Shown piece by piece: positions 49,725 through 57,896 of a stretch of DNA of 64,000 bases. The translations under genes were made by a program, and so were the position numbers. Position 1 is the first letter of the stretch. Every line of letters starts with the position of its first letter. This DNA comes from Brevundimonas subvibrioides (GTDB lineage Bacteria; Pseudomonadota; Alphaproteobacteria; Caulobacterales; Caulobacteraceae), in NCBI RefSeq assembly GCF_027271155.1, contig NZ_CP114542.1, positions 2,294,001 through 2,358,000 of the forward strand, read 5' to 3'. The notes beneath the pieces are model-generated. The model was not told the origin of the DNA and did no database searches. It was given only the letters and a program-made list of their open reading frames with translations.

Positions 49725-50087
49725 ATGTTCGACGTAATCTTGGCCGTTATTTCCATCTCAAGTTCACAGGATGATGAACTTGCGCTAAACTATGAAAACA
49801 CCGTCCGATGCGCAGCCTTGGCCAGCATTTTGGCAGAGGGCTGGGCTGAATACGATGGACCCAGGATTGACTATGGTTACGCATCGCGAGCGTTGACAAC
49901 AGAAGCGGGTTACCTCGGGGCTGAGGAACGCCGCCCGTCAGGCGGCCACACCCTTAACGATATTTATGGCCGCCGAGACGCAGAATTGCGAGCCATCCGG
50001 GCTTCTGGTTTTCCTGGCCAGTATTGGGAGAAGTGCCTGACACTGCGGTTCTCTAACGGCCATATACTGGTTGAACGCCCCAGGTAA
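49725..50087 (+). CDS. Paralogue B of the small protein family
   Basis: A 120-residue protein from ATG 49725, only 16 bases after paralogue A, so the two are one unit. It opens MFDVILAVISISSSQDDELA and continues ALNYENTVRCAALASILAEG, with the shared N-Y-x-x-x-V-x-C-A motif, and ends with YWEKCLTLRFSNGH. The central ERRPSGGHTLNDIYGRRDAE carries the shared I/LYxRRD motif. The frame remains open upstream to 49653, but the family N-terminus fixes the start. It is presumably exported. Function unknown. Confidence 0.65.
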   Translation: MFDVILAVISISSSQDDELALNYENTVRCAALASILAEGWAEYDGPRIDYGYASRALTTEAGYLGAEERRPSGGHTLNDIYGRRDAELRAIRASGFPGQYWEKCLTLRFSNGHILVERPR

Positions 50088-50153
50088 GGCATGACGGTCC
50101 GGCAGTCAGGCGCGCGATCGGCCACCGCATGATCTGGCGCACGTCGCACCGAC

Positions 50154-50205
50154 CCGTCAGGTTCGGACTGTTTGACCGGCGAAACCGCTTGGATAACACT
50201 ATTCG
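50154..50205 (+). promoter_or_regulatory. Duplicated 50-bp upstream block with promoter-like boxes (copy 2)
   Basis: The second copy of the block at 49229-49278, including CGTCAGGTTCGGACTGTTTG, ACCGGCGAAACCGC and GATAACACTATTC. It precedes the secreted protein gene at 50293 rather than a family member, so the duplication included regulatory DNA and then diverged in what it drives. Confidence 0.5.
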
Positions 50206-50292
50206 CCAGATCAACTGCGGCCAGATGCCGATCGGGACAGGCGCTGACATCGCCTCGTCCGGGGGTCGGGCCGTCCGTCATGAGGGATCAGG

Positions 50293-50634
50293 ATGCCATC
50301 TCGACGCGTGCTTTTTGCCCTGTCCGCCGTGCTGGCCCTGGCCGCACCGGCTGCGCCATCCGTAGCCAGGATTCAGGACTCGGGTCAGGACAGCATTCCC
50401 TTCGACTGGAACGAACTATGCCGTCGCAAGTATGGTGAAACTGCGGAACCAGAACAGATCGGCGACAACATGTATTGTCGGTTCAATTCGGGATATCCTG
50501 CCTTTGAAGATCATAGAGTTGAAATCCCGCGTTATGCGCTCGACGACGAATGCAGTCTCCAGAAAGGGCCGCGCTACACCGGCCAGCCTGATCCTGTCGA
50601 TATGCCCCACGCGCTCTGTGTCCTGAGACGATAG
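50293..50634 (+). CDS. Small secreted protein inside the paralogue array
   Basis: A 113-residue protein from ATG 50293 after a purine-rich GAGGGATCAGG. The N-terminus MPSRRVLFALSAVLALAAPA is a normal signal peptide with a probable cleavage after APSVA. The mature part has four cysteines (NELCRRKYGE, DNMYCRFNSG, DDECSLQKGP, ALCVLRR), consistent with two disulfides in the periplasm. It is unrelated in sequence to the four paralogues flanking it but shares the upstream block with paralogue A. Function unknown. Confidence 0.65.
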   Translation: MPSRRVLFALSAVLALAAPAAPSVARIQDSGQDSIPFDWNELCRRKYGETAEPEQIGDNMYCRFNSGYPAFEDHRVEIPRYALDDECSLQKGPRYTGQPDPVDMPHALCVLRR

Positions 50635-50770
50635 TCGGGCGCAGATACATCGGCCCCCGGGGGATCCCGGATGTCATCAGGTCGATAGACCCGGAGAAAC
50701 ACTCCACCGCTTTCCCTGCGCGATGTCAGATGTCAGTCAGGAAACACATGTCCACACTCAGGAGTTAGAT

Positions 50771-51127
50771 ATGCTTGACGTTCTTCTGGCCGTTATTGCC
50801 ATCTTTGGGTCTCAGAGCGATGAACGTGCCCGGCATGATGAACTTGAAATGAACCTTGACCATGCCACGCAATGCGCAGCGGTGCTCAGTCTGGTTCACG
50901 AAGCCTTTGACGCGACGACTCTGGATGATCACGGATTTAGTGGATCAGGTGAGGCAGCGGCATCTGATTTCAAGCGTAAAGCGACCGAAATTGCTCGAGA
51001 AATCGGCTATAGTGACCGCCAGGCGGAGGATTTATATCAAACGCGTCGAGCTCAAATACTTGATATAATCAACAGTGGACAGCACCTGGCTCCACCTATT
51101 TTAGCGCGGTGCCTGCATAGCCAGTGA
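50771..51127 (+). CDS. Paralogue C of the small protein family
   Basis: A 118-residue protein from ATG 50771 with AGGAG at 50760-50764. It opens MLDVLLAVIAIFGSQSDERA and continues LEMNLDHATQCAAVLSLVHE, ending with PPILARCLHSQ. The shared central pattern is present (AEDLYQTRRAQILDIINSG). A frame open from 50723 gives an earlier start, rejected on ribosome binding site and family N-terminus. It is preceded by its own short intergenic region rather than the duplicated block. Function unknown. Confidence 0.65.
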   Translation: MLDVLLAVIAIFGSQSDERARHDELEMNLDHATQCAAVLSLVHEAFDATTLDDHGFSGSGEAAASDFKRKATEIAREIGYSDRQAEDLYQTRRAQILDIINSGQHLAPPILARCLHSQ

Positions 51128-51180
51128 GCTCAAGAACAGCGCATCTGAGCAATAAATTCCAAATAAACAAGGGACGCGGC

Positions 51181-51525
51181 ATGTTCGACGTTTTTCTGGC
51201 CATCGCTACCATCTCAAGTTCACAGGGCGATGAGCTTGCTCCGACCTATGAAAACACCGTCCGGTGCGCAGGCCTTGCACGTCTTGTCGAGGATGCTTTT
51301 CGCGAATTCAACGAGAATGATGTCGGCGATTATGAAGCTTTCCATGGCGCGCTGATGACCTTGCAACGCAAGGCGGGTGAACTTGGCGCGGAAGTCGGGA
51401 TTGCAGGTCCCATAGTGGCAAGAGAAATTGAATCCCGCCGGGACGCAGAACGGGCAGCCAGCCGGGGCGGACACTTTCCGAGGCAGGATTTTCTGAAGTG
51501 CCTGAGCCTGGCCAGCCGTCTCTGA
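51181..51525 (+). CDS. Paralogue D of the small protein family
   Basis: A 114-residue protein from ATG 51181, preceded by AAGGGACGCGGC. It opens MFDVFLAIATISSSQGDELA and continues PTYENTVRCAGLARLVEDAF, with REIESRRDAERAASRGGHFP and FLKCLSLASRL at the end. It is closest to paralogue B in sequence (both have DELA followed by YENTVRCA). It is the last gene of the array; 223 GC-rich bases without an obvious gene separate it from the convergent caspase gene. Function unknown. Confidence 0.65.
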   Translation: MFDVFLAIATISSSQGDELAPTYENTVRCAGLARLVEDAFREFNENDVGDYEAFHGALMTLQRKAGELGAEVGIAGPIVAREIESRRDAERAASRGGHFPRQDFLKCLSLASRL

Positions 51526-51748
51526 ACACGACGGCACGGCTCCCTTGACCCAGGAGGGGGCGGGGCCAGCGCCAGGCCTGCGCCCCACCGTCGCCAACGC
51601 AGGGTCCGGTATCCGCGGCCCGCGCCCCTGGCGGGACACAGATCCCCCAAGGCGTGGACCCGATCGCCCGGCCATTAAGCTGCAGGGATCGCTTTCCAAC
51701 GGCCCGGGCACCTCTCGGTCCCCGGGCGCGCCGCTGTGGCTGGCCGGC

Positions 51749-54115
51749 CTACAGACCGCCCGACCATGACCCGTTCGACACCAGGCGCAGCACGATGTCG
51801 TCGATCTGCACGCCGCCCCGGTCGATGACCAGGTTCTGGTAGTTGCGCTGACCCTCCATGGTCTCGGACTCCACGCCCTGGACCTCGGCCACGAACTGGG
51901 CCCGCAGATAGGTGGCCAGCTCGCCCGCCGTCACCGCGCCGTCGCCGTCGCCATCGCCATCACCGGCCAGACCCGCGCGCAGGAAATGGGACAGATAGCC
52001 GCCCGCCTCGAACTTGTCGGCCACCGCGCTGGTCAGGTCCTCTTCCGAGCTGAACAGACCCATCACCCCCGGCCGGTCCACGACATTGCGTGCGAAGCCG
52101 CCCGAGAAACAGCTGTCCAGCACCAGCAGCGACAGCCGGGTATCCAGGCTGTTGAACAGCCGGGCCATCTCCTGATCGGTGATCTCGCCGTCCCTCAGCA
52201 CGATGGACTCGGTGCGTCCGTCGGGCTCCTGGGCGCTGGTGACGGAGTCTTCCTGACTGCCGTGGCCCGAGAAGAAGAACAGGAACATGTCGTCCGGCCC
52301 GGCCTCGCGCGCCACCTGGGTAAAGGCGCGACGCACCCCCGCCACCGTGGCCTCGGCATTGGTCAGGACCACGCTGGAGGCGTTCAGCACGCCCTCGCGG
52401 TCCAGGGTCTCGGCCAGCTTCTCGGCGTCCTCGTCGGTATAGGGCAGGTTGTTGGCCTCATCGCCGTAATCGGAAATGCCGACCATGATGGCGAACACGC
52501 GCGGACCGCCCGGCACGGCGGCCTGACGCTGCGACCCCCGGCTGGGAACCACGCTGAAGCGATACGATCCGGTCTCGCCGGGCTGATAGCTGGTCACCGC
52601 GACGGTGTATTCGCCGTCTTCCGTCAGGACCGTATCGAGCCGGCTGTTGGTCCCGTCCTCGCCGTCGTCGTTCTCCAGCTGCTCGCCCGAAGGCGTGGTC
52701 ATCAGCACATAGGCGTCGAACGCCGAGGAGGTCAGCTCCGCCGCCACCCGCTGGCCGCGCTGGCCCCGGAAGGTGAAGGTGTCGACGTATTCGCCCGACT
52801 CCAGCTGGTCGTCGCCGGACTGCAGCACACCCCCCACGGTGTCGCCGATACGGATCGTGCCGCCGGCCACGTTCTGGCGACCGCGGTCGTTCTCGACATA
52901 GCTGTCCTGCTGCGGCCGTCCGGGCTGCGCACGGCCCGTGGCGGGAACGACGCTCAGCCGATAGTCCCCGGCCTCCCCGGCCTCATAGCTGGTGGCCGTG
53001 ATCCGATACTCGCCGTCCGCCGGCAGGGTCACGAACAGGCGGCTGTCCAGACCTTCGCCTTCGGAGTCGTCGTCGTTGAATTCCGACAACCCGCCAGGGC
53101 CCTGAATGGCCAGATACGGATCGAAGCCGTCGCCCGTCAGGCGCAGGTCCAGCTGCTGACCCCGGCGTCCCCGCACGGTGTAGGTGTCGATGTATTCGCC
53201 CGAATCCAGCTGGCGATCGCCGCGCCCCAGCGATCCGCTGACCGTCTGGCCGATGGTGATCGCGCCCTGCACGGGCCGCTCGGGCGGCTGATAGGCCCCC
53301 TGCTGAGGCCGTCCCGGCCCGCCCGAACCCCGACCGCCCTCCTCCAGCGCGATCTGATAACGTCCCGTCTCGCCGCTCGCGAAGCTGGTGGCCGACACAT
53401 TCACCGTCCCGTCGGCCGGGGCGGTGAAGCTGATGCGGCTGTTGCGGGTGCCGCGCTGGCCGGTGTCGTCGTCATTGTCCTCGGACAGGCCGCCCGGTCC
53501 GCGCAGGATCAGATAGGGATCGAAGTCGCTGGCGTTCAGGCTGACGGAATAGGTCTGGCCCCGCCGCACCGGGAAGCTCCAGATATCGGCGAACTCTCCG
53601 GTCGACAGGGTCCGGTCGCCGGACGCCAGGACACCGCTGGCCGGGCGATCGGGCGACAGGGTGCCCCCGCCCGCGTCTCCGCCCATGTTGCCGCCACGCG
53701 GACCATTGCCGCCTGCGCCCAGGCTGAGCGAATACCGTCCGCTCTCGCCCGGCTCATAGCTGGTCGCCGTGATCCGGTAGGTCCCGTCGACCGGCAGCCG
53801 CACGTCCAGCATGGAGTTGGTGCCGTCGTCGCCGCCGTCGTCGTTGTCTTCCTCGAAGTCGCCCGGCCCCCGCACCATCAGATAGGTGTCGAAGTCGTCC
53901 GAACGCATCGTCACCGACAGCGGCTGACCCGCCCGGCCCTGCACCTCATAGATGTCGATGAACTCGCCGGAATCCAGCTGGTCGTCCCCGCGCCCCAGTT
54001 CGCCCTGGGTCTGCCCGCCCGGCCGCAGCTGTGTCTGGGCCCAGACCGGACCGGTCAGCAATGACCCGCCCGCCAGGGTGACCGAAAGGACCGTCGAAAA
54101 CAGCAGCTTGCGCAT
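51749..54115 (-). CDS. Exported caspase-like (metacaspase/C14) protease with four PPC domains
   Basis: A 788-residue protein from ATG 54115 with a strong GGGGGAA site. A signal peptide (MRKLLFSTVLSVTLAGGSLL, cleavage near VWA at 26) leads into four pre-peptidase C-terminal (PPC) domains at about residues 36-133, 159-258, 287-391 and 424-524, each with the GEY/GEF-x-D...YLxxxGPG...DNDD...GxYxxxxxSY pattern. The caspase domain (about 538-700) has the His in FFFSGHGSQ (618) and the Cys in LLVLDSCFSGGFAR (669), so the dyad is intact. An Asp/Gly-rich EF-hand-like loop (719-732, DGDGDGDGAVTAGE) suggests calcium dependence. Cleavage specificity is unknown; prokaryotic metacaspases usually cut after Arg/Lys. 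Confidence 0.88.
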   Translation of the reverse strand: MRKLLFSTVLSVTLAGGSLLTGPVWAQTQLRPGGQTQGELGRGDDQLDSGEFIDIYEVQGRAGQPLSVTMRSDDFDTYLMVRGPGDFEEDNDDGGDDGTNSMLDVRLPVDGTYRITATSYEPGESGRYSLSLGAGGNGPRGGNMGGDAGGGTLSPDRPASGVLASGDRTLSTGEFADIWSFPVRRGQTYSVSLNASDFDPYLILRGPGGLSEDNDDDTGQRGTRNSRISFTAPADGTVNVSATSFASGETGRYQIALEEGGRGSGGPGRPQQGAYQPPERPVQGAITIGQTVSGSLGRGDRQLDSGEYIDTYTVRGRRGQQLDLRLTGDGFDPYLAIQGPGGLSEFNDDDSEGEGLDSRLFVTLPADGEYRITATSYEAGEAGDYRLSVVPATGRAQPGRPQQDSYVENDRGRQNVAGGTIRIGDTVGGVLQSGDDQLESGEYVDTFTFRGQRGQRVAAELTSSAFDAYVLMTTPSGEQLENDDGEDGTNSRLDTVLTEDGEYTVAVTSYQPGETGSYRFSVVPSRGSQRQAAVPGGPRVFAIMVGISDYGDEANNLPYTDEDAEKLAETLDREGVLNASSVVLTNAEATVAGVRRAFTQVAREAGPDDMFLFFFSGHGSQEDSVTSAQEPDGRTESIVLRDGEITDQEMARLFNSLDTRLSLLVLDSCFSGGFARNVVDRPGVMGLFSSEEDLTSAVADKFEAGGYLSHFLRAGLAGDGDGDGDGAVTAGELATYLRAQFVAEVQGVESETMEGQRNYQNLVIDRGGVQIDDIVLRLVSNGSWSGGL

Positions 54116-54308
54116 AGAGATTCCCCCGAACAACGGCGGCACACTGCCCGTCACAGGCTGCGCTGTCATCCCGTCGCGTACCCGGGGTCAGATTTCGACA
54201 TCATTTGGCCACCACCACCATTCGGCCTTGATCGGGGAGCATAGGCCCCGCCCTCCCAAAACGACCTGCAGCCTCGCCAATCCGGGCGAAGCGCCCTACG
54301 GAAACCCC

Positions 54309-56426
54309 ATGCCCTTTCCCGCCAGTCATCCCGCGCTCGACCGCGCTCTCTCCGAACGCGGCTATGCCGAGCCGACGCCGGTCCAGGCCGCCGTGCTGGA
54401 AGCCGCCCTGTCGGACGACGGCGGCGTCGAGGCCGGGGCTGGCCGCGACCTGCTCGTCTCGGCCCAGACGGGATCGGGCAAGACCGTCGCCTTCGGCCTG
54501 GCGCTGGCCCCCACCCTGCTGGGCGAGGCCGAGCGGTTCACCGACTTCGGTGCCCCCCTGGCCCTGGTCATCGCCCCCACCCGCGAACTGGCGCAGCAGG
54601 TCGCCAGCGAACTGACCTGGCTGTACGCCCAGACCGGGGCCCGGATCGTCGCCTGCGTCGGCGGCATGGACCCCAAGGTCGAGCGTCGCGCGCTGGAGCG
54701 GGGGGCCCACATCGTCGTCGGCACGCCCGGCCGCCTGCGCGACCATCTGGAACGCGGCGCGCTGGACCTGTCCGAAGCCCGCGCCGTCGTGCTGGACGAG
54801 GCCGACGAGATGCTCGACATGGGCTTCCAGGAAGACCTGACCTTCATCCTCGAGGCCGCCCCGCCGACCCGCCGCACCTTGATGTTCAGCGCCACCCTGG
54901 CCCGCGACATCGTCCAGCTGGCCCGGACCTATCAGCGCGACGCCGTCCGCATCGACACCGTGTCGGGCACCAAGTCCCACGCCGACATCGAGTACAAGGC
55001 CATCCGCTGCGCGCCCAACGAGATCGAACTCGCGGTCGTCAATGTGCTGCGCTATTTCGAGGCCCCCGGCGCCCTGGTGTTCGCCAACACGCGCGAGCGG
55101 GTGAAGCACCTGACCGCCAGCCTTCGCGAACGCGGCTTCTCCGTCGTCGGCCTGTCCGGCGAACTGACCCAGAGCGCGCGGTCCGAGGCCTTGCAGGCCC
55201 TGCGTGACGGCCATGCCCGGGTCTGCGTCGCCACCGACGTCGCCGCGCGCGGTCTCGACCTGCCCGACCTGGGTCTGGTCATCCATGCCGAGATCCCGGT
55301 CAACAAGGCCGGCCTGCTGCACCGCTCAGGCCGGACGGGTCGCGCCGGCAAGAAGGGCGTCTCCGTCCTGCTGGTCAGCTATACCCGCCGGCGCAAGGTC
55401 GAGCTGATGCTGCAGTCGGCGGCCATCGTCGCCGAATGGTCGGGTCCGCCGTCGGCCGGGATGATCCTGGAGAAGGACCGCGAACGCCTGCTCGCCGACC
55501 CCGCCCTGACCGCCCCGGTCGAGGATGCCGAGGCGCTGGAGCTGGGCCGCCTGCTGCTGGAGCGCACCACACCCGAACAGGTCGCAGCCTCCCTGATCCG
55601 CCTGTACCGCCAGAAGCTGCCCGCGCCCGAGGACGTCTATGACGACGACCGCATGAAGCGTCAGCAGGAGACCGGCCGGAACGAGCGCGGCCAGACCGAC
55701 GCGCCGTTCCAGGACTTCGCCCGGGGCGGCGACATGGCCTGGTTCCGCATCAACATCGGCCGCGACAAGAACGCCGATCCGAAATGGCTGTTACCGACCA
55801 TCTGCCGCATCGGCCATGTCACCAAGCGCGACATCGGCTCGATCAAGATCTTCGACCGCGAGACCAAGTTCGAGATCACCAGGGAGGCCGAGGCCCGGTT
55901 CAAGGCCGCCGTCGCGGCCTCGACCGAGGACGGCGTGACCGTTCAGGACGCCGTCGCGCCCGGACCGAAGGAACGCCCCGCCAGCCGCTGGGACAAGACG
56001 CCGGTCGGCGGCGACCGCCCCGAACGTCCCGAGCGCAAGCCCTGGGCCAACAAGACCGAAGGCGACCGCGCGCCCCGAGACAGCGCGCCTCGTGGCGACA
56101 AGCCGCCCTTCGAGAAGAAACCCTGGGTCAAGCGCGACAAGCCCGAGGCCGTCGAACGCACCCCCTGGGCCGGCAAGGTCGAGACCGGCGACGCACCGGC
56201 GAAGAAGCCCTGGGTGAAACGCACGGCCGACGCCCCGACGCCCGAAGGCAAGAAACCCTGGGTCAACCGCGACGCCGCGCCTTCAGCGCCGGGCGAAAAG
56301 CCCTGGAAGGGCAAACCCAAGGGCGGCGACCGCCCCTGGGCCACCCGGGACGCCCGCGGCAAGCCCGCCGCAAAGCCCGCTGGCGACAAGAAACCGTTCA
56401 AGAACAAGAAGAAGCCGAACGGCTAA
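54309..56426 (+). CDS. DEAD-box RNA helicase with DbpA-type RNA-binding domain and PW-repeat tail
   Basis: A 705-residue ATP-dependent RNA helicase. Start ATG 54309 (MPFPASHPALDRAL). Motifs: Q-motif region ERGYAEPTPVQ, Walker A AQTGSGKT, PTRELAQ, TPGRL, LDEADEMLDMGF (DEAD), MFSATL (SAT), RGLDLPDL and HRSGRTGRAGKKG. A DbpA-like RNA-binding domain follows at about residues 477-535 (FRINIGRDKNADPKWLLPTI, then IKIFDRETKFEITREAEARF). The last 150 residues are disordered and contain seven units with a core of [KRT]PW followed by two or three residues and K/R (RKPWANK, KKPWVKR, RTPWAGK, KKPWVKR, KKPWVNR, EKPWKGK, DRPWATR). The domain set matches DeaD/CsdA-type ribosome-assembly or cold-shock helicases. 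The tail repeat is unusual. Confidence 0.92.
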   Translation: MPFPASHPALDRALSERGYAEPTPVQAAVLEAALSDDGGVEAGAGRDLLVSAQTGSGKTVAFGLALAPTLLGEAERFTDFGAPLALVIAPTRELAQQVASELTWLYAQTGARIVACVGGMDPKVERRALERGAHIVVGTPGRLRDHLERGALDLSEARAVVLDEADEMLDMGFQEDLTFILEAAPPTRRTLMFSATLARDIVQLARTYQRDAVRIDTVSGTKSHADIEYKAIRCAPNEIELAVVNVLRYFEAPGALVFANTRERVKHLTASLRERGFSVVGLSGELTQSARSEALQALRDGHARVCVATDVAARGLDLPDLGLVIHAEIPVNKAGLLHRSGRTGRAGKKGVSVLLVSYTRRRKVELMLQSAAIVAEWSGPPSAGMILEKDRERLLADPALTAPVEDAEALELGRLLLERTTPEQVAASLIRLYRQKLPAPEDVYDDDRMKRQQETGRNERGQTDAPFQDFARGGDMAWFRINIGRDKNADPKWLLPTICRIGHVTKRDIGSIKIFDRETKFEITREAEARFKAAVAASTEDGVTVQDAVAPGPKERPASRWDKTPVGGDRPERPERKPWANKTEGDRAPRDSAPRGDKPPFEKKPWVKRDKPEAVERTPWAGKVETGDAPAKKPWVKRTADAPTPEGKKPWVNRDAAPSAPGEKPWKGKPKGGDRPWATRDARGKPAAKPAGDKKPFKNKKKPNG

Positions 56427-56433
56427 AGTAGTC

Positions 56434-56457
56434 CCTTCTCCCCTTGCGGGAGAAGGA
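56434..56457. terminator. Hairpin between convergent helicase and ATP12 genes
   Basis: CCTTCTCCC-CTTGC-GGGAGAAGG is a 9-bp perfect stem after the helicase stop and just after (on the other strand) the ATP12 stop. No T-run follows, so factor-independent termination is uncertain. Confidence 0.5.
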
Positions 56458-56463
56458 TGCAGG

Positions 56464-57222
56464 TCACAAAGCCTGAAACCATTTTTCCAGCAACGCCGCC
56501 TCCGCGCGGCGGGCCTCGGTGCGTTCGGCGTTGTCGGCGTCGACGCCCCACTGGCGTTCCTGAAACGCCTCGTCCAGGCGGCTCAGTTCGAACGCTGCCG
56601 CGCCGTCCAGCGCGCCGCGCTGCACCGCCAGCCCCAGGATCGCACTGCCGAACAGCGGCACGGCCGTGGCCAGCCCGGTCAGGGCGAAGTCATCCAGCGC
56701 CAGCGCCAGCGCGCGCACGCGGTCGAGGCTCTCCGGCGGCTGCGGCCGATGGATGATGCCTTGCGTCGCCTCGACATGGACGCCCAGGTCTGCCGCCGCC
56801 CAGACGCGCCACGGGGCCCACCGTTGCGTCTGCTCGACGACCAGAGGGGTCGGGTGTTCGGCCAGGTAGCACAGCAGGTCCGACCCGACATAGGACGCGA
56901 TCTCGTCGGCCACCGGCTCGCGCGTCCGGCTGACCCGGTCGATGGCGGTGGCCGCCAGTCGGGTCGCGGGCATGGTGCCCGGTTCGATGAACTCGCCCTG
57001 GGCGGCCCATTCATCGGCGACCAGCCGCGCCGCCGCCTCGGTCGGCAGAACGAAGCGGGCGTGCGCGGGCGTCTTTGGGGCGCGCCCGTCCAGCAGCACG
57101 ACATGGCCGCCCTCGTCCGGCTCGACCGAGGCGTTCGTCCAGAACCGCTTCAGCCGTTCCTCGGATTCGCGAAACCCCTTCCTGGCGGCGACGCGGGGGT
57201 CCAGCGGCGGGATGTGGCTCAT
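56464..57222 (-). CDS. ATP12 family F1-ATPase assembly chaperone
   Basis: A 252-residue protein beginning MSHIPPLDPRVAARKGFRES and containing VVLLDGRAPKTPAHARFVLP, RLAATAIDRV, ATQGIIHRPQPPESLDRVRA, LDDFALTGLATAVPLFGSAI and WGVDADNAERTEARRAEAAL, which are the core motifs of ATP12, the chaperone that binds the alpha subunit of F1-ATPase during assembly. This family is normal in Alphaproteobacteria and in mitochondria (family knowledge). The gene overlaps the preceding HAD gene by four bases (ATGA), so both are in one unit. Confidence 0.9.
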   Translation of the reverse strand: MSHIPPLDPRVAARKGFRESEERLKRFWTNASVEPDEGGHVVLLDGRAPKTPAHARFVLPTEAAARLVADEWAAQGEFIEPGTMPATRLAATAIDRVSRTREPVADEIASYVGSDLLCYLAEHPTPLVVEQTQRWAPWRVWAAADLGVHVEATQGIIHRPQPPESLDRVRALALALDDFALTGLATAVPLFGSAILGLAVQRGALDGAAAFELSRLDEAFQERQWGVDADNAERTEARRAEAALLEKWFQAL

Positions 57223-57896
57223 GCGAAGGCTCTCGAGGCGAAACGGTCCAGCGCGACCTCCAGGTCGGCGAAGTCGGTGGCGACATGCGGCGCACCCGCC
57301 GCGATCTGTTCCTCCGGCGTGTGAAAGCCCCAGCCCACGCCCTGCGGCCGGACCCCGGCATTCAGCGCCATGGCGATATCGTGGGCCGTGTCGCCGATCA
57401 TGATCGTCGCGGCCGCATCCGCCCCCGCCGCCGCCATCGCCGCCCGCAGCATCGCCGGGTCCGGCTTGCCCGGCCCGTCCTCGGCACAGTGCGACGACAC
57501 GAACAGCTCGCCCCAGCCTTCCCGCGCCAGGTTTCGCGCCACACCCCTCCGGCTCTGCCCCGTCGCCAGCGACAATCGCCAGCCGTCGCGGTGCAGACCG
57601 CGCAACAGGTCCATCGCGCCGTCGTAGAGCGGCTCGTGGAAGTCCGGGTCGCTGTTCATGCGCAGGAAGACGCTCTTGAAGGCCTCAACGAAGCGCATGA
57701 GGTCGCGGTCATTCAAACCCGGCTCCAGGACCCTCAGTCCCTCTACCAGACTGAGGCCCACGATCTGGCGTACGCGATCGTATTCGGGTTCAGGCAAGCC
57801 GAGCGCATGAGACGCTTCAACAGCCGCCTGCAGGATCGACGCCCGGCTGTCGACCAGCGTCCCGTCGATGTCGAAGACGGCAAGGGGTCGCTTCAT
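57219..57896 (-). CDS. HAD family hydrolase (phosphoglycolate-phosphatase-like)
   Basis: A 225-residue HAD hydrolase from ATG 57896. The nucleophile motif PLAVFDIDGTLVDSRASI has Asp 9 and Asp 11; the cap domain follows; SLATGQSRRGVARNL is motif II; CAEDGPGKPDPAMLRAAM gives the motif III lysine; and MIGDTAHDIAMALNAGVRPQ is motif IV. It resembles the PGP/YjjG/pyrophosphatase type and the substrate is unknown. Its ribosome binding site (GGGGGAGGATTTCG before the ATG) lies inside a repeated palindrome. Its stop overlaps the ATP12 start. Confidence 0.88.
   Translation of the reverse strand: MKRPLAVFDIDGTLVDSRASILQAAVEASHALGLPEPEYDRVRQIVGLSLVEGLRVLEPGLNDRDLMRFVEAFKSVFLRMNSDPDFHEPLYDGAMDLLRGLHRDGWRLSLATGQSRRGVARNLAREGWGELFVSSHCAEDGPGKPDPAMLRAAMAAAGADAAATIMIGDTAHDIAMALNAGVRPQGVGWGFHTPEEQIAAGAPHVATDFADLEVALDRFASRAFA

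Noticed and set aside
49187..51748. A tRNA-Val integration site with an attachment repeat.
   Set aside because: I looked for a second copy of the tRNA 3' end downstream (TTCAATCCCTGTCGCATCC) and saw none. No integrase gene is present, so island status is not supported by an att repeat.
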